Below, one piece after another: positions 8,591 to 18,456 of a DNA stretch of 60,047 bases. The stretch lies in contig VGZH01000031.1 of assembly GCA_016872645.1 (NCBI GenBank), positions 1 to 60,047 on the forward strand, in the 5' to 3' direction. The notes under the pieces are model-generated. The model worked only from the letters and a program-made list of their open reading frames with translations, did not search any database and had not been told where the DNA came from. The DNA comes from Planctomycetota bacterium. GTDB taxonomy: Bacteria; Planctomycetota; Planctomycetia; Planctomycetales; Planctomycetaceae. The number at the start of each line of letters is the position of its first letter. The first letter of the stretch is position 1. A program made the position numbers and the translations under genes.

Positions 8591-9730
8591 ATGACCTCGC
8601 CTGTTTTCGCCCCGCCACGAGCCGCCTACTTGCATGTGCCATTCTGCGCTCATCGCTGCGGCTACTGCGACTTCACGTTGCTGGCTGGTCGCGACGATCT
8701 GGCGGGAGACTATTTGCAAGCACTGGAAACCGAACTGCGGTCGCTCGAACGACCTCGTGAAGTGGACACGCTCTTTTTTGGCGGCGGGACTCCGACGCAT
8801 CTCGCGCCCGACCATTTGGCGAGGCTACTCGAATTGGCTCGCGAATGGTTTCGGCTCGCACCGGGTTACGAGTTCTCGGTCGAGGCGAACCCCGCCGGGC
8901 TGACCGATGAGAAGCTGCGATTGATGGCCGACGCGGGCATCAATCGCGTGAGTCTGGGAGTGCAGTCGTTCGACGAGGGTTTGCTCAAATTTCTGGAACG
9001 AGATCATCGGGAGGCCGAGATCCTCGACGCGGTCGCTCGGCTGCGAGAACGATTCGAAAACGTCTCGCTCGATCTGATCTTCGCGTTGCCCGATCAGACG
9101 CTGGATCACTGGCGCGAAACGTTGCGCCGTGCGATCGAACTGAGGCCGACGCATCTTTCGACGTACGGACTCACTTTCGAGAAGGGAACGTCTTTCTGGT
9201 CGCGACGTGAGAAGGGAGCGATCGAACAACTCTCGAACGAACTCGAACGAGACATGTACGCCGCGGCGATGGACGACCTTGCCGCTTCCGGCTTCGAGCA
9301 ATACGAGATCAGCAACTTCGCTCGGCCCGGCTTCCGCTGCCGGCACAATCAGACGTATTGGCGAGCGCTCCCCTATTTCGGCTTCGGTCCGGGAGCGGCT
9401 CGGTACATCGATGGCCGGCGCGAATCGAATCACCGCAGCACGACGACGTGGATCAAGCGAGTGCTTGGCGGGCAAAGCGGCATCGCCATGAGCGAAGAAC
9501 TGACGCCAGAGCATCGTGCTCGCGAAGCGATCGTGCTCGGCCTGCGACAGGTCGACGGAATTCGCCGCGAGGAATTCCGCACGCTGACCGGTTTTGATCT
9601 CGATGACCTCGCGAAAGAAACGATCACTCGCGAGGTCGCCGCCGGACGGATCGAAGACTTCGGCGATGGGATTCGGATCACTCACCAAGGGCGGTTCTTT
9701 GCCGACCCAGTGATGATCTCGTTCCTCTGA
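8591..9730 (+). CDS. hemW: HemW-like radical SAM heme chaperone
   Basis: This 379-residue radical SAM protein has the [4Fe-4S]/SAM motif CAHRCGYC (C-x3-C-x2-C) at about residues 18-25, GGGTPTHL, and the HemW/HemN-like SVEANPAGLTDEKLRLM and RVSLGVQSFDE segments. A HemN C-terminal domain follows (ETITREVAAGRI). The cysteine spacing fits HemW, a heme-binding chaperone that transfers heme to respiratory enzymes, better than an active coproporphyrinogen dehydrogenase; older annotations call such proteins oxygen-independent coproporphyrinogen III oxidase. I chose ATG 8591 because it begins MTSPVFAPPRAAYLHVPFC, the usual family start. The longer frame back to 8411 would overlap the divergent PSD1 gene. 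A heme chaperone beside a cytochrome-c-like gene may be coincidence. Confidence 0.9.
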   Translation: MTSPVFAPPRAAYLHVPFCAHRCGYCDFTLLAGRDDLAGDYLQALETELRSLERPREVDTLFFGGGTPTHLAPDHLARLLELAREWFRLAPGYEFSVEANPAGLTDEKLRLMADAGINRVSLGVQSFDEGLLKFLERDHREAEILDAVARLRERFENVSLDLIFALPDQTLDHWRETLRRAIELRPTHLSTYGLTFEKGTSFWSRREKGAIEQLSNELERDMYAAAMDDLAASGFEQYEISNFARPGFRCRHNQTYWRALPYFGFGPGAARYIDGRRESNHRSTTTWIKRVLGGQSGIAMSEELTPEHRAREAIVLGLRQVDGIRREEFRTLTGFDLDDLAKETITREVAAGRIEDFGDGIRITHQGRFFADPVMISFL

Positions 9731-9882
9731 CTTGCCGACTTTAAACCCGTCTTGACCCATTTCGCGGAGCCGTCGTACTGTCCGCGCCCCTTCGAAATCC
9801 AAGATTGCCCGTCTGCGGCAAACCCACCGTCCCATCCCCTCAATTGCCCACCTCGTGTGCCCTTCCCGGAAAGGCCCTTTCG

Positions 9883-11046
9883 ATGACCTCGAATGGTCGC
9901 GATCCGTCGGCTTTGTCTGACCGTTTCCGTCCGCAGCCTTGGCAGCGAAGCGTCGTTTTTCTGGCGTCGATGATGAGCGTGGGCTTAATCGGTTGTGCGT
10001 CACGGGATGTCTATCGTGCCGCTGAATTGCCCGCCAATTTGCAGGCTCCGCACATCGAAAATGCGAAGACGCTGGAACTCTCAAAGTTGGCAACGGTCGC
10101 GTACAACGAGGATCTTATCGATATCGATGATGTCCTCGAATTGCACATCCTGGTCGGCTTGAATCCCAAGGACAATCCACCGGTGATGCAACCTCGCGTC
10201 AACAAGGCCGGAACAGTTTCGATCATTAGTGTCGGCGAGGTATCGGTCCAAGGCTTGGATCTGCAGACCGCCGGATCGGTGATCGCGACCGCCTGCATCG
10301 AACGCGGCATCTATCGTGCTCCACAAGTCACGGTGAAGATGAGTAAGAAGGCCACGAATCAAGTCATGGTTGTCGGTGCGGTCCAGCGGCAAGGGCCATA
10401 CAACCTCCCTCGCGGATGTTCCAATCTCTTCGCCGCACTGATGGCTGCCGGCACGTTGGCGGACGACGCCGGAACGGTGATCGAAGTGCGGAATCCTCCC
10501 GGTTCGACAACACGCTCTCCGGATCACATCGCGAGTAACTTGGGCCTTGGAACAATCGATCTCTCGGGACATTCGACCAGTCCTCCGACTGCCTCGAAGT
10601 CCGAGGTTTCAAACTATCGAGTCGATCTCGTTTCGGCGACGAAGCAAGGAGCCAGCGAACATTCGTACCAACTGCAGGATGGCGCGATCGTCATGGTCGA
10701 ACGCCGCGACCCTGAGCCGATTCACGTGGGTGGCCTGGTTCACAAGCCCGGTTCGATCAAGTACCCGATGGGAACCGGCATCAACTTGCTCAGCGCGATC
10801 AACGAGGCGGGCGGAGTATCGAACCAAGGAGCGAACAAGGTCTTCATCATTCGCAAAGTGGATGGCCAACCGCAACCGATCAACATTTTGGCGAACATCC
10901 GCAAGGCCAAGCGAAATCCGGCCGACAACCTCGCTCTCAAACCCGGCGACCAGATCTCGATCGAGCAGACTCCCGGGACTGTGTTGATCGACACGATCCA
11001 CCTCATCCGGTTCGCGATCGGCACCTCATTAACGCCACTCCTATAG
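9883..11046 (+). CDS. Polysaccharide export lipoprotein with SLBB domains (Wza-like)
   Basis: ATG 9883 is preceded by GGAAAGG and begins a 387-residue lipoprotein with lipobox LIGC (Cys38). The mature part has the polysaccharide-export domain (IDIDDVLELHILVG..VMQPRVNKAGTVSI, ~75-180), then SLBB-type beta-grasp repeats (MVVGAVQRQGPYNLPRGCSN and HVGGLVHKPGSIKYPMGTG). It ends in a hydrophobic segment (DTIHLIRFAIGTSLTPLL). By family analogy it forms the outer-membrane export channel for an extracellular polysaccharide and works with the Wzc-like kinase encoded 22 bp downstream. The gene opens a three-gene exopolysaccharide module. No glycosyltransferase or flippase lies beside it, so the sugar assembly genes must be elsewhere. 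Confidence 0.88.
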   Translation: MTSNGRDPSALSDRFRPQPWQRSVVFLASMMSVGLIGCASRDVYRAAELPANLQAPHIENAKTLELSKLATVAYNEDLIDIDDVLELHILVGLNPKDNPPVMQPRVNKAGTVSIISVGEVSVQGLDLQTAGSVIATACIERGIYRAPQVTVKMSKKATNQVMVVGAVQRQGPYNLPRGCSNLFAALMAAGTLADDAGTVIEVRNPPGSTTRSPDHIASNLGLGTIDLSGHSTSPPTASKSEVSNYRVDLVSATKQGASEHSYQLQDGAIVMVERRDPEPIHVGGLVHKPGSIKYPMGTGINLLSAINEAGGVSNQGANKVFIIRKVDGQPQPINILANIRKAKRNPADNLALKPGDQISIEQTPGTVLIDTIHLIRFAIGTSLTPLL

Positions 11047-11068
11047 CACCCGCCGAAAGTTCGTACTC

Positions 11069-13393
11069 ATGATTCCCGACCTCCAGCCACCCGCCACGGC
11101 CCCGGTGCTGAACACGGCCAACATGGTCGCGGGGATGATTCGATTCTTGCATGCCGTGCGTGTGCGCCGCGGCACATTGCTGTCCGTTCTGCTGATCAGC
11201 GCGGCGTTGGGCACCGCCTACTACCTTACCGCAACGCGACTCTACGACGCACATGCCCAAGTTCGAATCGTGCAAAGCGAACGAGACCACAACTCGCTGA
11301 CATCCGAGCAGCTCTCCGGCCAATCCAGCAACGCTGTCTTTCAGATGATGGCCACTTACCAACGCATCATGTCGGGCGATCGAGTGCTCAGCGCGGCGCT
11401 CGAAGACTTGCCCAAAGAGTACTGCATTGATTTTGAGGGGATCGCTCCCGAAGTCTGGCCGACCGCTTTGAAGAACAATGTCACCGTCACCAACGAACGA
11501 GGAACGACGCTGATTGACGTTCGCTACCGCTCACGAAGCCCCAAAGTGGCGGCCTTCATCGTTCAACGGATCGTCACCGAGTACATCAACAACATCAATC
11601 GAAGTTACGGCAATCAAACGCTCGAAGCGCTGCAACGGCTGACCGAAGAAAAGGAGGAGACGAGCCGCAAGCTCGCCGAGAAGAATCAGGAATACCTGGA
11701 TCTGCAATCTCAATCCGGCAACGTCTTAGATCCGGAGGGCAAGAGCACCAGTCTGTTGAGCTTGCGACTGATCGAATTGAACAAGTCGTTGATGGAGGCG
11801 CAACGCGCAACATTGGATGCCAGGTCCTTCTTGCAAACGGTCGAGCAAGCCGCGCGAACCGGCCAGGACTTGGAGCAATTGCTGTTTCAGGCGGTCGAAT
11901 CCCTAGGCGCGTCGATCCTCGCCAAGCAGATGGGGCTTGGCGAGCAAGACGCCTGGGCAGTCGCTCGATTGAACGAAGATTTGCAGAAACTCCGCGATGA
12001 GTGGAGCGAGAAGCGGCTAGTTCTCGGAGACAACAACTCCGAGTTATTGGAGATGGCTCAACGCATTCGCAGCCAAGAGGCCCTCATTAACGGCTACTTT
12101 GAGCGTGGCAAACAAAACTTGGCAAGCAATTCCTCCGATCTGGGACCGCAACTGCTGGGGATGGCTCGCCAGCGTTACCAACTCGCGATGTCGCGTCAGC
12201 AATCGCTGCAACAGCAGTTCGATCTCGAAAAGGTCGCAGCCGTCAAGCACAACACCCTGATGGCCAAGCTCAGCATCATCGACATGGAATGCAAGCGATT
12301 GCAGGCGAATGACGACTCGCTGCTCAAACTGATTGAACATCACGAACTCGTCAAGGACGAAGGGATCAAAGTCGATCTAAACAAGCTGCCCAAGGCGGCC
12401 AAGTTGCCATCATCTCCGCGATTGGTGCTAGTCATCGCCGTTTGCTTTGTGTTCGGACTTGGCGGCGGATTGGGATTGATCTACCTGCTCGATTTGCTGG
12501 ACGACCGGTTTCGTTCACCAGATGAACTGCGAATGCAACTTGGCGTGCCGGTGCTGGCGATGGTGCGTGCGATGGAACCGACTGGCGGAACTGGAGCGGA
12601 CGCGATCCAATGCCATGCGAAGCCCAACGGCGTCGAAACCGAAGCGTTCCGGACGCTGCGCACGGCGATCTCGTTCTCCGATCGGCAAGCTCAGCGAATC
12701 GTGGTCACGAGCACCGAACCGGGCGACGGCAAGACGACGGTCATGTCGAATCTCGCGATCGCGTTCGCACAATCCGGCAAACGGACATTGCTGATCGACG
12801 CCGACATGCGACGTCCCGGTTTGACCGCTCTATTGTGTCTGAAAGGTCAACAGGGGCTCTCGCAAGTCCTGCGCGACGAACGGCCGATCGCGGCCAGTGT
12901 CGCCGACAATCTGTTTGCTCAAATCACTCCGGGACTGGACGTCATCCCGTCCGGTTCGCGACCCAGTAACCCGGCCGAGTTACTGACCAGTGAACGCTTC
13001 TCCGAACTACTCGCGTGGGCAGAGACCAGCTACGACCAGATCCTGATCGACGCACCACCAGTGCTCGCGGTCGCGGACCCAATCATCATTAGCCGCATGG
13101 TCGATGGCGCGGTGCTGGTGGTTCGCCCCGACAAAAATCGCCGCCGCATGGTGATCCGCGCGGCGGAAGCCTTCGCGGCCGTGGAAGTCAACCTGATGGG
13201 TGTCGTGGTCAACCATCTCTCCAGCGGTTCATCGGGAGATTACTACGGATACGGCTACGGCTATGGGTACGGCTATGGGTACGGCTACGGCTACGGCCAC
13301 GATGAAGCCAATGCCGCCGCCGAGTCGAAACCAGAACACGAAGCCGAAGAGTCCATCGCCGACGAGTCGGAATCGGTTCGGCGAGCGGCGTGA
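11069..13393 (+). CDS. Wzc-like bacterial tyrosine kinase / chain-length regulator
   Basis: This 774-residue protein has a transmembrane helix near residue 35-55, a Wzz-type periplasmic domain with long coiled coils (~200-420), and a second helix near 450-475 (LVLVIAVCFVFGLGGGLGLI). A cytoplasmic BY-kinase domain follows: Walker A EPGDGKTTVMSNLA (~550), Walker A' LLIDADMRRPGL (~574) and Walker B ILIDAPPVLAVADP. The C-terminus is the tyrosine cluster expected for autophosphorylation, here a run of alternating Gly-Tyr (~725-742). It would control polymer length and export together with the SLBB protein upstream. The gene starts 22 bp after that gene and is followed 36 bp later by the polymerase/ligase gene, so all three are probably one operon. 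Confidence 0.92.
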   Translation: MIPDLQPPATAPVLNTANMVAGMIRFLHAVRVRRGTLLSVLLISAALGTAYYLTATRLYDAHAQVRIVQSERDHNSLTSEQLSGQSSNAVFQMMATYQRIMSGDRVLSAALEDLPKEYCIDFEGIAPEVWPTALKNNVTVTNERGTTLIDVRYRSRSPKVAAFIVQRIVTEYINNINRSYGNQTLEALQRLTEEKEETSRKLAEKNQEYLDLQSQSGNVLDPEGKSTSLLSLRLIELNKSLMEAQRATLDARSFLQTVEQAARTGQDLEQLLFQAVESLGASILAKQMGLGEQDAWAVARLNEDLQKLRDEWSEKRLVLGDNNSELLEMAQRIRSQEALINGYFERGKQNLASNSSDLGPQLLGMARQRYQLAMSRQQSLQQQFDLEKVAAVKHNTLMAKLSIIDMECKRLQANDDSLLKLIEHHELVKDEGIKVDLNKLPKAAKLPSSPRLVLVIAVCFVFGLGGGLGLIYLLDLLDDRFRSPDELRMQLGVPVLAMVRAMEPTGGTGADAIQCHAKPNGVETEAFRTLRTAISFSDRQAQRIVVTSTEPGDGKTTVMSNLAIAFAQSGKRTLLIDADMRRPGLTALLCLKGQQGLSQVLRDERPIAASVADNLFAQITPGLDVIPSGSRPSNPAELLTSERFSELLAWAETSYDQILIDAPPVLAVADPIIISRMVDGAVLVVRPDKNRRRMVIRAAEAFAAVEVNLMGVVVNHLSSGSSGDYYGYGYGYGYGYGYGYGYGHDEANAAAESKPEHEAEESIADESESVRRAA
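13250..13306 (+). repeat. GGNTAYGGNTAY microsatellite coding a Gly-Tyr tail
   Basis: Six- and twelve-base units (GGCTACGGCTATGGGTAC and variants) repeat about nine times and encode the alternating Gly-Tyr C-terminal tract of the BY-kinase. Repeat number sets the number of candidate phosphotyrosines. Confidence 0.8.
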
Positions 13394-13429
13394 CCGTGAA
13401 TTGCAATCTTTCGATGCCAGAGGTGAATC

Positions 13430-16186
13430 ATGCATGCGGCGAATGGGACTACCAAGACGCAAACGAACTCTGCGTCCCATCTGTCGCACGAGGATAGAGA
13501 CGACCCAAGGCTGCAGCGGTGTTGTCACAGGATCATCGATGCGGCGTTGGCGGCGTGTGTCTTCGTCGTCCCCTGCCTGTTGGGGGGCCGCATCGCGCTG
13601 GGGCAGTCTGTGTTGGCCGCGAGTGCCGCCATCGCGGTGCTAGCGTGGTCTGCCAGTTTGCTGTTCAGTGGCCGACCGTCGTGGACAGTCACTTGGGTTG
13701 AGCCGTTGCTGCTGGCGGTCATCGGAGTCGGACTATTTCAAATCACTCCCTTGCCCCCGGCATTGCTGAACTTCTTATCTCCGCAGCACGGCACACTGCT
13801 GCCGCTGTGGTCTGGCGATGCGGACGCGGCAGGTACTTTGGGAACCTGGCAAACGCTGTCACTGAACGTCGGCGAGACGCGACAGGCGATGATCATCGGA
13901 CTGAGTTACATCGCGTTGTTCTTCGTCGCGACTCAGCGGCTGCGCCGAGTCAGTGACATCGAACGCTTGCTGAAATGGATCGCCGCGTCCGCCGGATTGA
14001 TGGCTCTTTTCGGTGTCATGCAGTGGCTGACCAGCAATGGAAAATTCTTTTGGTTTTACGACTACCCGATGACCACCTCCGAACTTCGTTTGAAAGGCGC
14101 ATTCACGAATCGCAATCACTTCGCGCAGTTCTTGGCGATGGGATGTGCTCCGCTCTTATGGTGGGTGTTGAAAACGCTGGAAGGTCGTTCGGTCACGGCC
14201 AGTAGCTTTGGACGCCGCTCGGCTCGCAACAACTCTGACGCATTGCTGGGTGGACTCTTGCTGTTGCTGGGGGTGTTGGTCTTCGCCGTGTTGTTTTCGC
14301 TGTCGCGTGGCGGGACAGTCGCGTTGAGCGTCTCGTTGGTCGTGATGCTCGGCCTTCTCTTTCGCGCCCGGCGGATGTCAGGCCGCGTCGTGAGTGTGCT
14401 GCTGGGCATGTCATTGGTCGCGGGCTGTCTGTTTCTGATGTTCGGTTACGACAAAGTTTCAGATCGGCTGGACAATTGGGAGTCCGATGAACGGCTGGCC
14501 GTTTGGGAAGCGAACTGGAACATCCTGCGTGACTTCCCATTATTCGGCACCGGCTTGGGGAGTCATGCGGAAGCTTGTCCGATGTACTACGCGCCCCCGT
14601 TTGTCGACATCGAATTCACGCACGCCGAGAATTCGTACTTGCAAGTTGCCTCGGAGAGTGGATTAGTCGGACTGGGGCTCGCGCTGCTGGGTGTGGCATG
14701 CTGTGCGACCTGGTGCGTGCGAGCGCTGAACTCTCGGGCGGATGTTCGAATTCGAGTGCTCTCAGCGGCGGTCTCGGCCAGTTTGGCGGCGAACGTCGTG
14801 CATGCCGGCGTGGACTTCTCGTGGTACATCCCCGGTTTGATGGTCATCGCTTTGCTGTTGGCCGCGTGCGCTCGACGTCTGGACCAATTGTCCGCAAGCG
14901 GTACCGGCGATTCCCCTGCAACGGAAGCGATGCTTTCAGCAATGCCGATCCCGCGCTGGCTTGGACTGGCCACCGCAGCGATCGCGGTGAGTTGTTCGAC
15001 CTGGGCGTTTCCGCAATTGGAACAACTCGCGAAAAGTGAGCCGTATTGGTTCGACTATCTGCGACACGCCATGCCGCAGAAGAGTCCAACGCAAGTCGCC
15101 ACGACGGATGCGGACGAAACTGAGGAACTCGAGGCTGCGAGGATCAGGCAATTCAAGCAACTTCTGTCCGCGTTGAGATCCACCGTGAAACTCAACCCAT
15201 TTCAGGCACGAGCGCAATTGCGATTGGCTTCGTCCTACCTGGTAGCGTTCGATCACTTACAGCAGCACAGCGACGACCCGATGTCGTTGTCCCAAATCCG
15301 TGATGCGGCGCTGGCGGCGCAATTCGAGTCGAAGGAAGAAATGCATGAGTGGCTGGAACGGGCCGTCGGCACGAATTTGAAGTACCTCGTCGCAGCCGCT
15401 GGGCATGCCAAGAAGGCGGTGCAGCTCTGCCCGTTGCAAGGCCAGGCCTACATCCAATTGGCGGAGTTGAGATTTCTCAACGATCTTGATGCACGACATG
15501 GCACCGCCCTGTTGCGACAAGCCTTGTTGGTTCGCCCCCAGTCGGCTTCGGTGCAGTTTGCGGTCGGTCGCCAACAATGGCTCGATGGGCAGATCGACGA
15601 GGCTCTCAACTCTTGGAAAACGGCGTTTCATCAAGACCAGTCCTCGCAAGAACAAATTCTTGCGTTGCTGGTCGGCAACGTGCAGGCTGATGTCATTCTC
15701 GACCACTTGCAGCCAGACCTCGGCGCGTTGCGGCGATTGGAGGCACGCTACTTCAACGACCAACAGCCGTTGCCAGACTACCCCCTCATCGCACGCGCGT
15801 ACGCCGAGGCATTGAAGCAAGAACTCACGAACCCAGAATGCGATCAGCCGATCGACCAATTGATCGCCGCCGCCGCGATTTACAATCGCCTGCAAGACCC
15901 CGAAAATGCCGAGGCATGCCTGCGCCACGCATTTCAGCTGGATCGCACTTCCTTCGCCGCTCGCAAGATGCTGGGAGCCTTCTTGCTGTCCCGAGAAAGA
16001 TTTAACGAGGCCTCGGAACATCTCAACTGGTGCGTGCGGATGAGCCCTCATGACCGCTGGCTGCGCGGACTCGCCGAACAGGCACTGGCGAAGAGTCTAC
16101 GAGGTCCCCTGGGCCCGACCAGCCCCACCGGCATTCAACCCGCCGGATATGAAACACTTGCTCCGAGACGCCGCGGACGGCCGTAG
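13430..16186 (+). CDS. O-antigen ligase / Wzy-like polymerase with TPR tail
   Basis: This 918-residue protein has about twelve hydrophobic segments between residues 35 and 480 and then a long soluble tail. The membrane part carries TNRNHFAQFLAMG (~227) and LSLSRGG-type LFSLSRGGTVA (~288), followed by a large extracytoplasmic loop with FGTGLGSHAEACPMYY and HAENSYLQVASESGLVG, all typical of the Wzy/WaaL (O-antigen ligase) superfamily. The tail (~580-900) is made of TPR-like helical pairs (AYIQLAELRFLNDLDARHG and similar). It probably polymerises or ligates the polysaccharide exported by the two upstream genes. Polymerase and ligase cannot be told apart from sequence. Confidence 0.85.
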   Translation: MHAANGTTKTQTNSASHLSHEDRDDPRLQRCCHRIIDAALAACVFVVPCLLGGRIALGQSVLAASAAIAVLAWSASLLFSGRPSWTVTWVEPLLLAVIGVGLFQITPLPPALLNFLSPQHGTLLPLWSGDADAAGTLGTWQTLSLNVGETRQAMIIGLSYIALFFVATQRLRRVSDIERLLKWIAASAGLMALFGVMQWLTSNGKFFWFYDYPMTTSELRLKGAFTNRNHFAQFLAMGCAPLLWWVLKTLEGRSVTASSFGRRSARNNSDALLGGLLLLLGVLVFAVLFSLSRGGTVALSVSLVVMLGLLFRARRMSGRVVSVLLGMSLVAGCLFLMFGYDKVSDRLDNWESDERLAVWEANWNILRDFPLFGTGLGSHAEACPMYYAPPFVDIEFTHAENSYLQVASESGLVGLGLALLGVACCATWCVRALNSRADVRIRVLSAAVSASLAANVVHAGVDFSWYIPGLMVIALLLAACARRLDQLSASGTGDSPATEAMLSAMPIPRWLGLATAAIAVSCSTWAFPQLEQLAKSEPYWFDYLRHAMPQKSPTQVATTDADETEELEAARIRQFKQLLSALRSTVKLNPFQARAQLRLASSYLVAFDHLQQHSDDPMSLSQIRDAALAAQFESKEEMHEWLERAVGTNLKYLVAAAGHAKKAVQLCPLQGQAYIQLAELRFLNDLDARHGTALLRQALLVRPQSASVQFAVGRQQWLDGQIDEALNSWKTAFHQDQSSQEQILALLVGNVQADVILDHLQPDLGALRRLEARYFNDQQPLPDYPLIARAYAEALKQELTNPECDQPIDQLIAAAAIYNRLQDPENAEACLRHAFQLDRTSFAARKMLGAFLLSRERFNEASEHLNWCVRMSPHDRWLRGLAEQALAKSLRGPLGPTSPTGIQPAGYETLAPRRRGRP

Positions 16187-16263
16187 GCTTGCTCTCGGCC
16201 AATCCATTTGTTTCGCTGCTCCGAAGAATCCAGTTCTTCCGAGACAAACCGTGGAGGCCGGTC

Positions 16264-17157
16264 ATGCGAGTGTTTCTGGCGTTGGTCATCGCTCTGCTCG
16301 TTTCGCAATCGCTGTCGCTCGCCGACGACCGACTTGAGGCTCGACTGCGTCCACTGATTGAGGCTCACAAAGGTGAGGTCGCCATCGCTTTGAAGCACCT
16401 CAAAATCGGTGAGTCGTTCACGCATCGCGCCGACGAACCGATGCCGACCGCCAGCCTCATCAAACTGCCTGTAATGGTGGAGGTCTATCAGCAGGCTCAC
16501 GACGGCAAGCTGAAGCTCACCGATCCGATCACCCTCACACAAGCCGACAAAGTTCCCGGCAGCGGCATCCTGACGGCGCACTTCAGCGAAGGAGCCACGT
16601 TCCCGCTGGTCGATGCCGTACGGCTGATGATCGTATTCTCCGACAACACCGCGACGAACCTGGTCATCGACAAGATCGGCCTCCCCGCAACCGCCGCACG
16701 AATGGAAACACTCGGCTTCCCCAACACAAAGCTGCACTCGAAGAGTTTCAAACGCGAGACGTCGGTCTTCCCGGAACGGAGCGTAAAGTTCGGCCTCGGC
16801 TCGACGACTGCCAGCGAAATGGTCGAATTGCTGCAGCAACTGTACTCCGAAAAGCTTGTCAGCCCGGAAGCCTCACGGGTAATGCTCGAACACCTCAAGA
16901 AATGTGACGACGATGAGAAGTTCCCTCGTTTCCTGCCGCCGGGCACGGTCGTCGCTCACAAAACCGGATCGGTCAACGAAGCCCGCACGGACGCGGGGAT
17001 TATTTTTTCACCGAACGGCCCGATTGCACTCTGCGTGCTCACCGCGAAAAACGAAGACAAATCGTGGGTCGCCGACAATGCTGGTAATCGATTCTGTGCG
17101 ACGGTTGCTCGCGAAGTCTTCAACCATTTCAATCCTGCCCCGACAAAGGCGCCGTAG
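16264..17157 (+). CDS. Class-A beta-lactamase-fold serine hydrolase, secreted
   Basis: ATG 16264 starts a signal peptide ([20 protein letters not shown]); a longer in-frame start at 16189 would precede it. The 297-residue protein has the penicillin-recognising triad: SLIK (Ser64, Lys67), SDN (126-128) and KTG (233-235). The expected Glu166-x-x-x-Asn170 omega-loop pair of true class A beta-lactamases is not evident: the loop reads [14 protein letters not shown] with no Asn four residues after the Glu. I therefore call it a serine hydrolase, perhaps a DD-peptidase-like enzyme or esterase, and not a resistance gene. It follows the exopolysaccharide module on the same strand and is followed by a hairpin at 17160. 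Confidence 0.8.
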   Translation: MRVFLALVIALLVSQSLSLADDRLEARLRPLIEAHKGEVAIALKHLKIGESFTHRADEPMPTASLIKLPVMVEVYQQAHDGKLKLTDPITLTQADKVPGSGILTAHFSEGATFPLVDAVRLMIVFSDNTATNLVIDKIGLPATAARMETLGFPNTKLHSKSFKRETSVFPERSVKFGLGSTTASEMVELLQQLYSEKLVSPEASRVMLEHLKKCDDDEKFPRFLPPGTVVAHKTGSVNEARTDAGIIFSPNGPIALCVLTAKNEDKSWVADNAGNRFCATVAREVFNHFNPAPTKAP

Positions 17158-17159
17158 CT

Positions 17160-17185
17160 GTACCGCGATCGTCAGGGAGCGGTAC
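17160..17185 (+). terminator. Possible terminator after the serine hydrolase
   Basis: GTACCGC and GCGGTAC form a perfect 7-bp stem around a 12-base loop three bases after the stop codon. The following sequence (GAATGGCTTATTTTC) is only moderately T-rich, so this may be a pause or RNA-stabilising hairpin instead. Confidence 0.4.
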
Positions 17186-17218
17186 GAATGGCTTATTTTC
17201 ACACAGGAGACACAACTC

Positions 17219-18355
<1,137 letters not shown>

Positions 18356-18399
18356 TGAAGAGGAATCTCCCTGCTCACGAGCATCCTTGACTCTCGACA

Positions 18400-18431
18400 C
18401 GCCACCGACCGAAATCGGTGGCGTTGTTTTT
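18400..18431 (+). terminator. Rho-independent terminator
   Basis: CGCCACCGA and TCGGTGGCG form a perfect 9-bp GC-rich stem around CCGAAA, followed immediately by TTGTTTTT. It sits 45 bp after the oxidoreductase stop and before the ribosome-binding site of the next gene. Confidence 0.85.
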
Positions 18432-18456
18432 GCTCTCCGGAATCAGGAGTTTGGCG

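Noticed and set aside
16264-17157. Antibiotic resistance beta-lactamase call
   Set aside because: The key omega-loop Glu/Asn pair is not visible and the context is envelope polysaccharide, not a resistance island.
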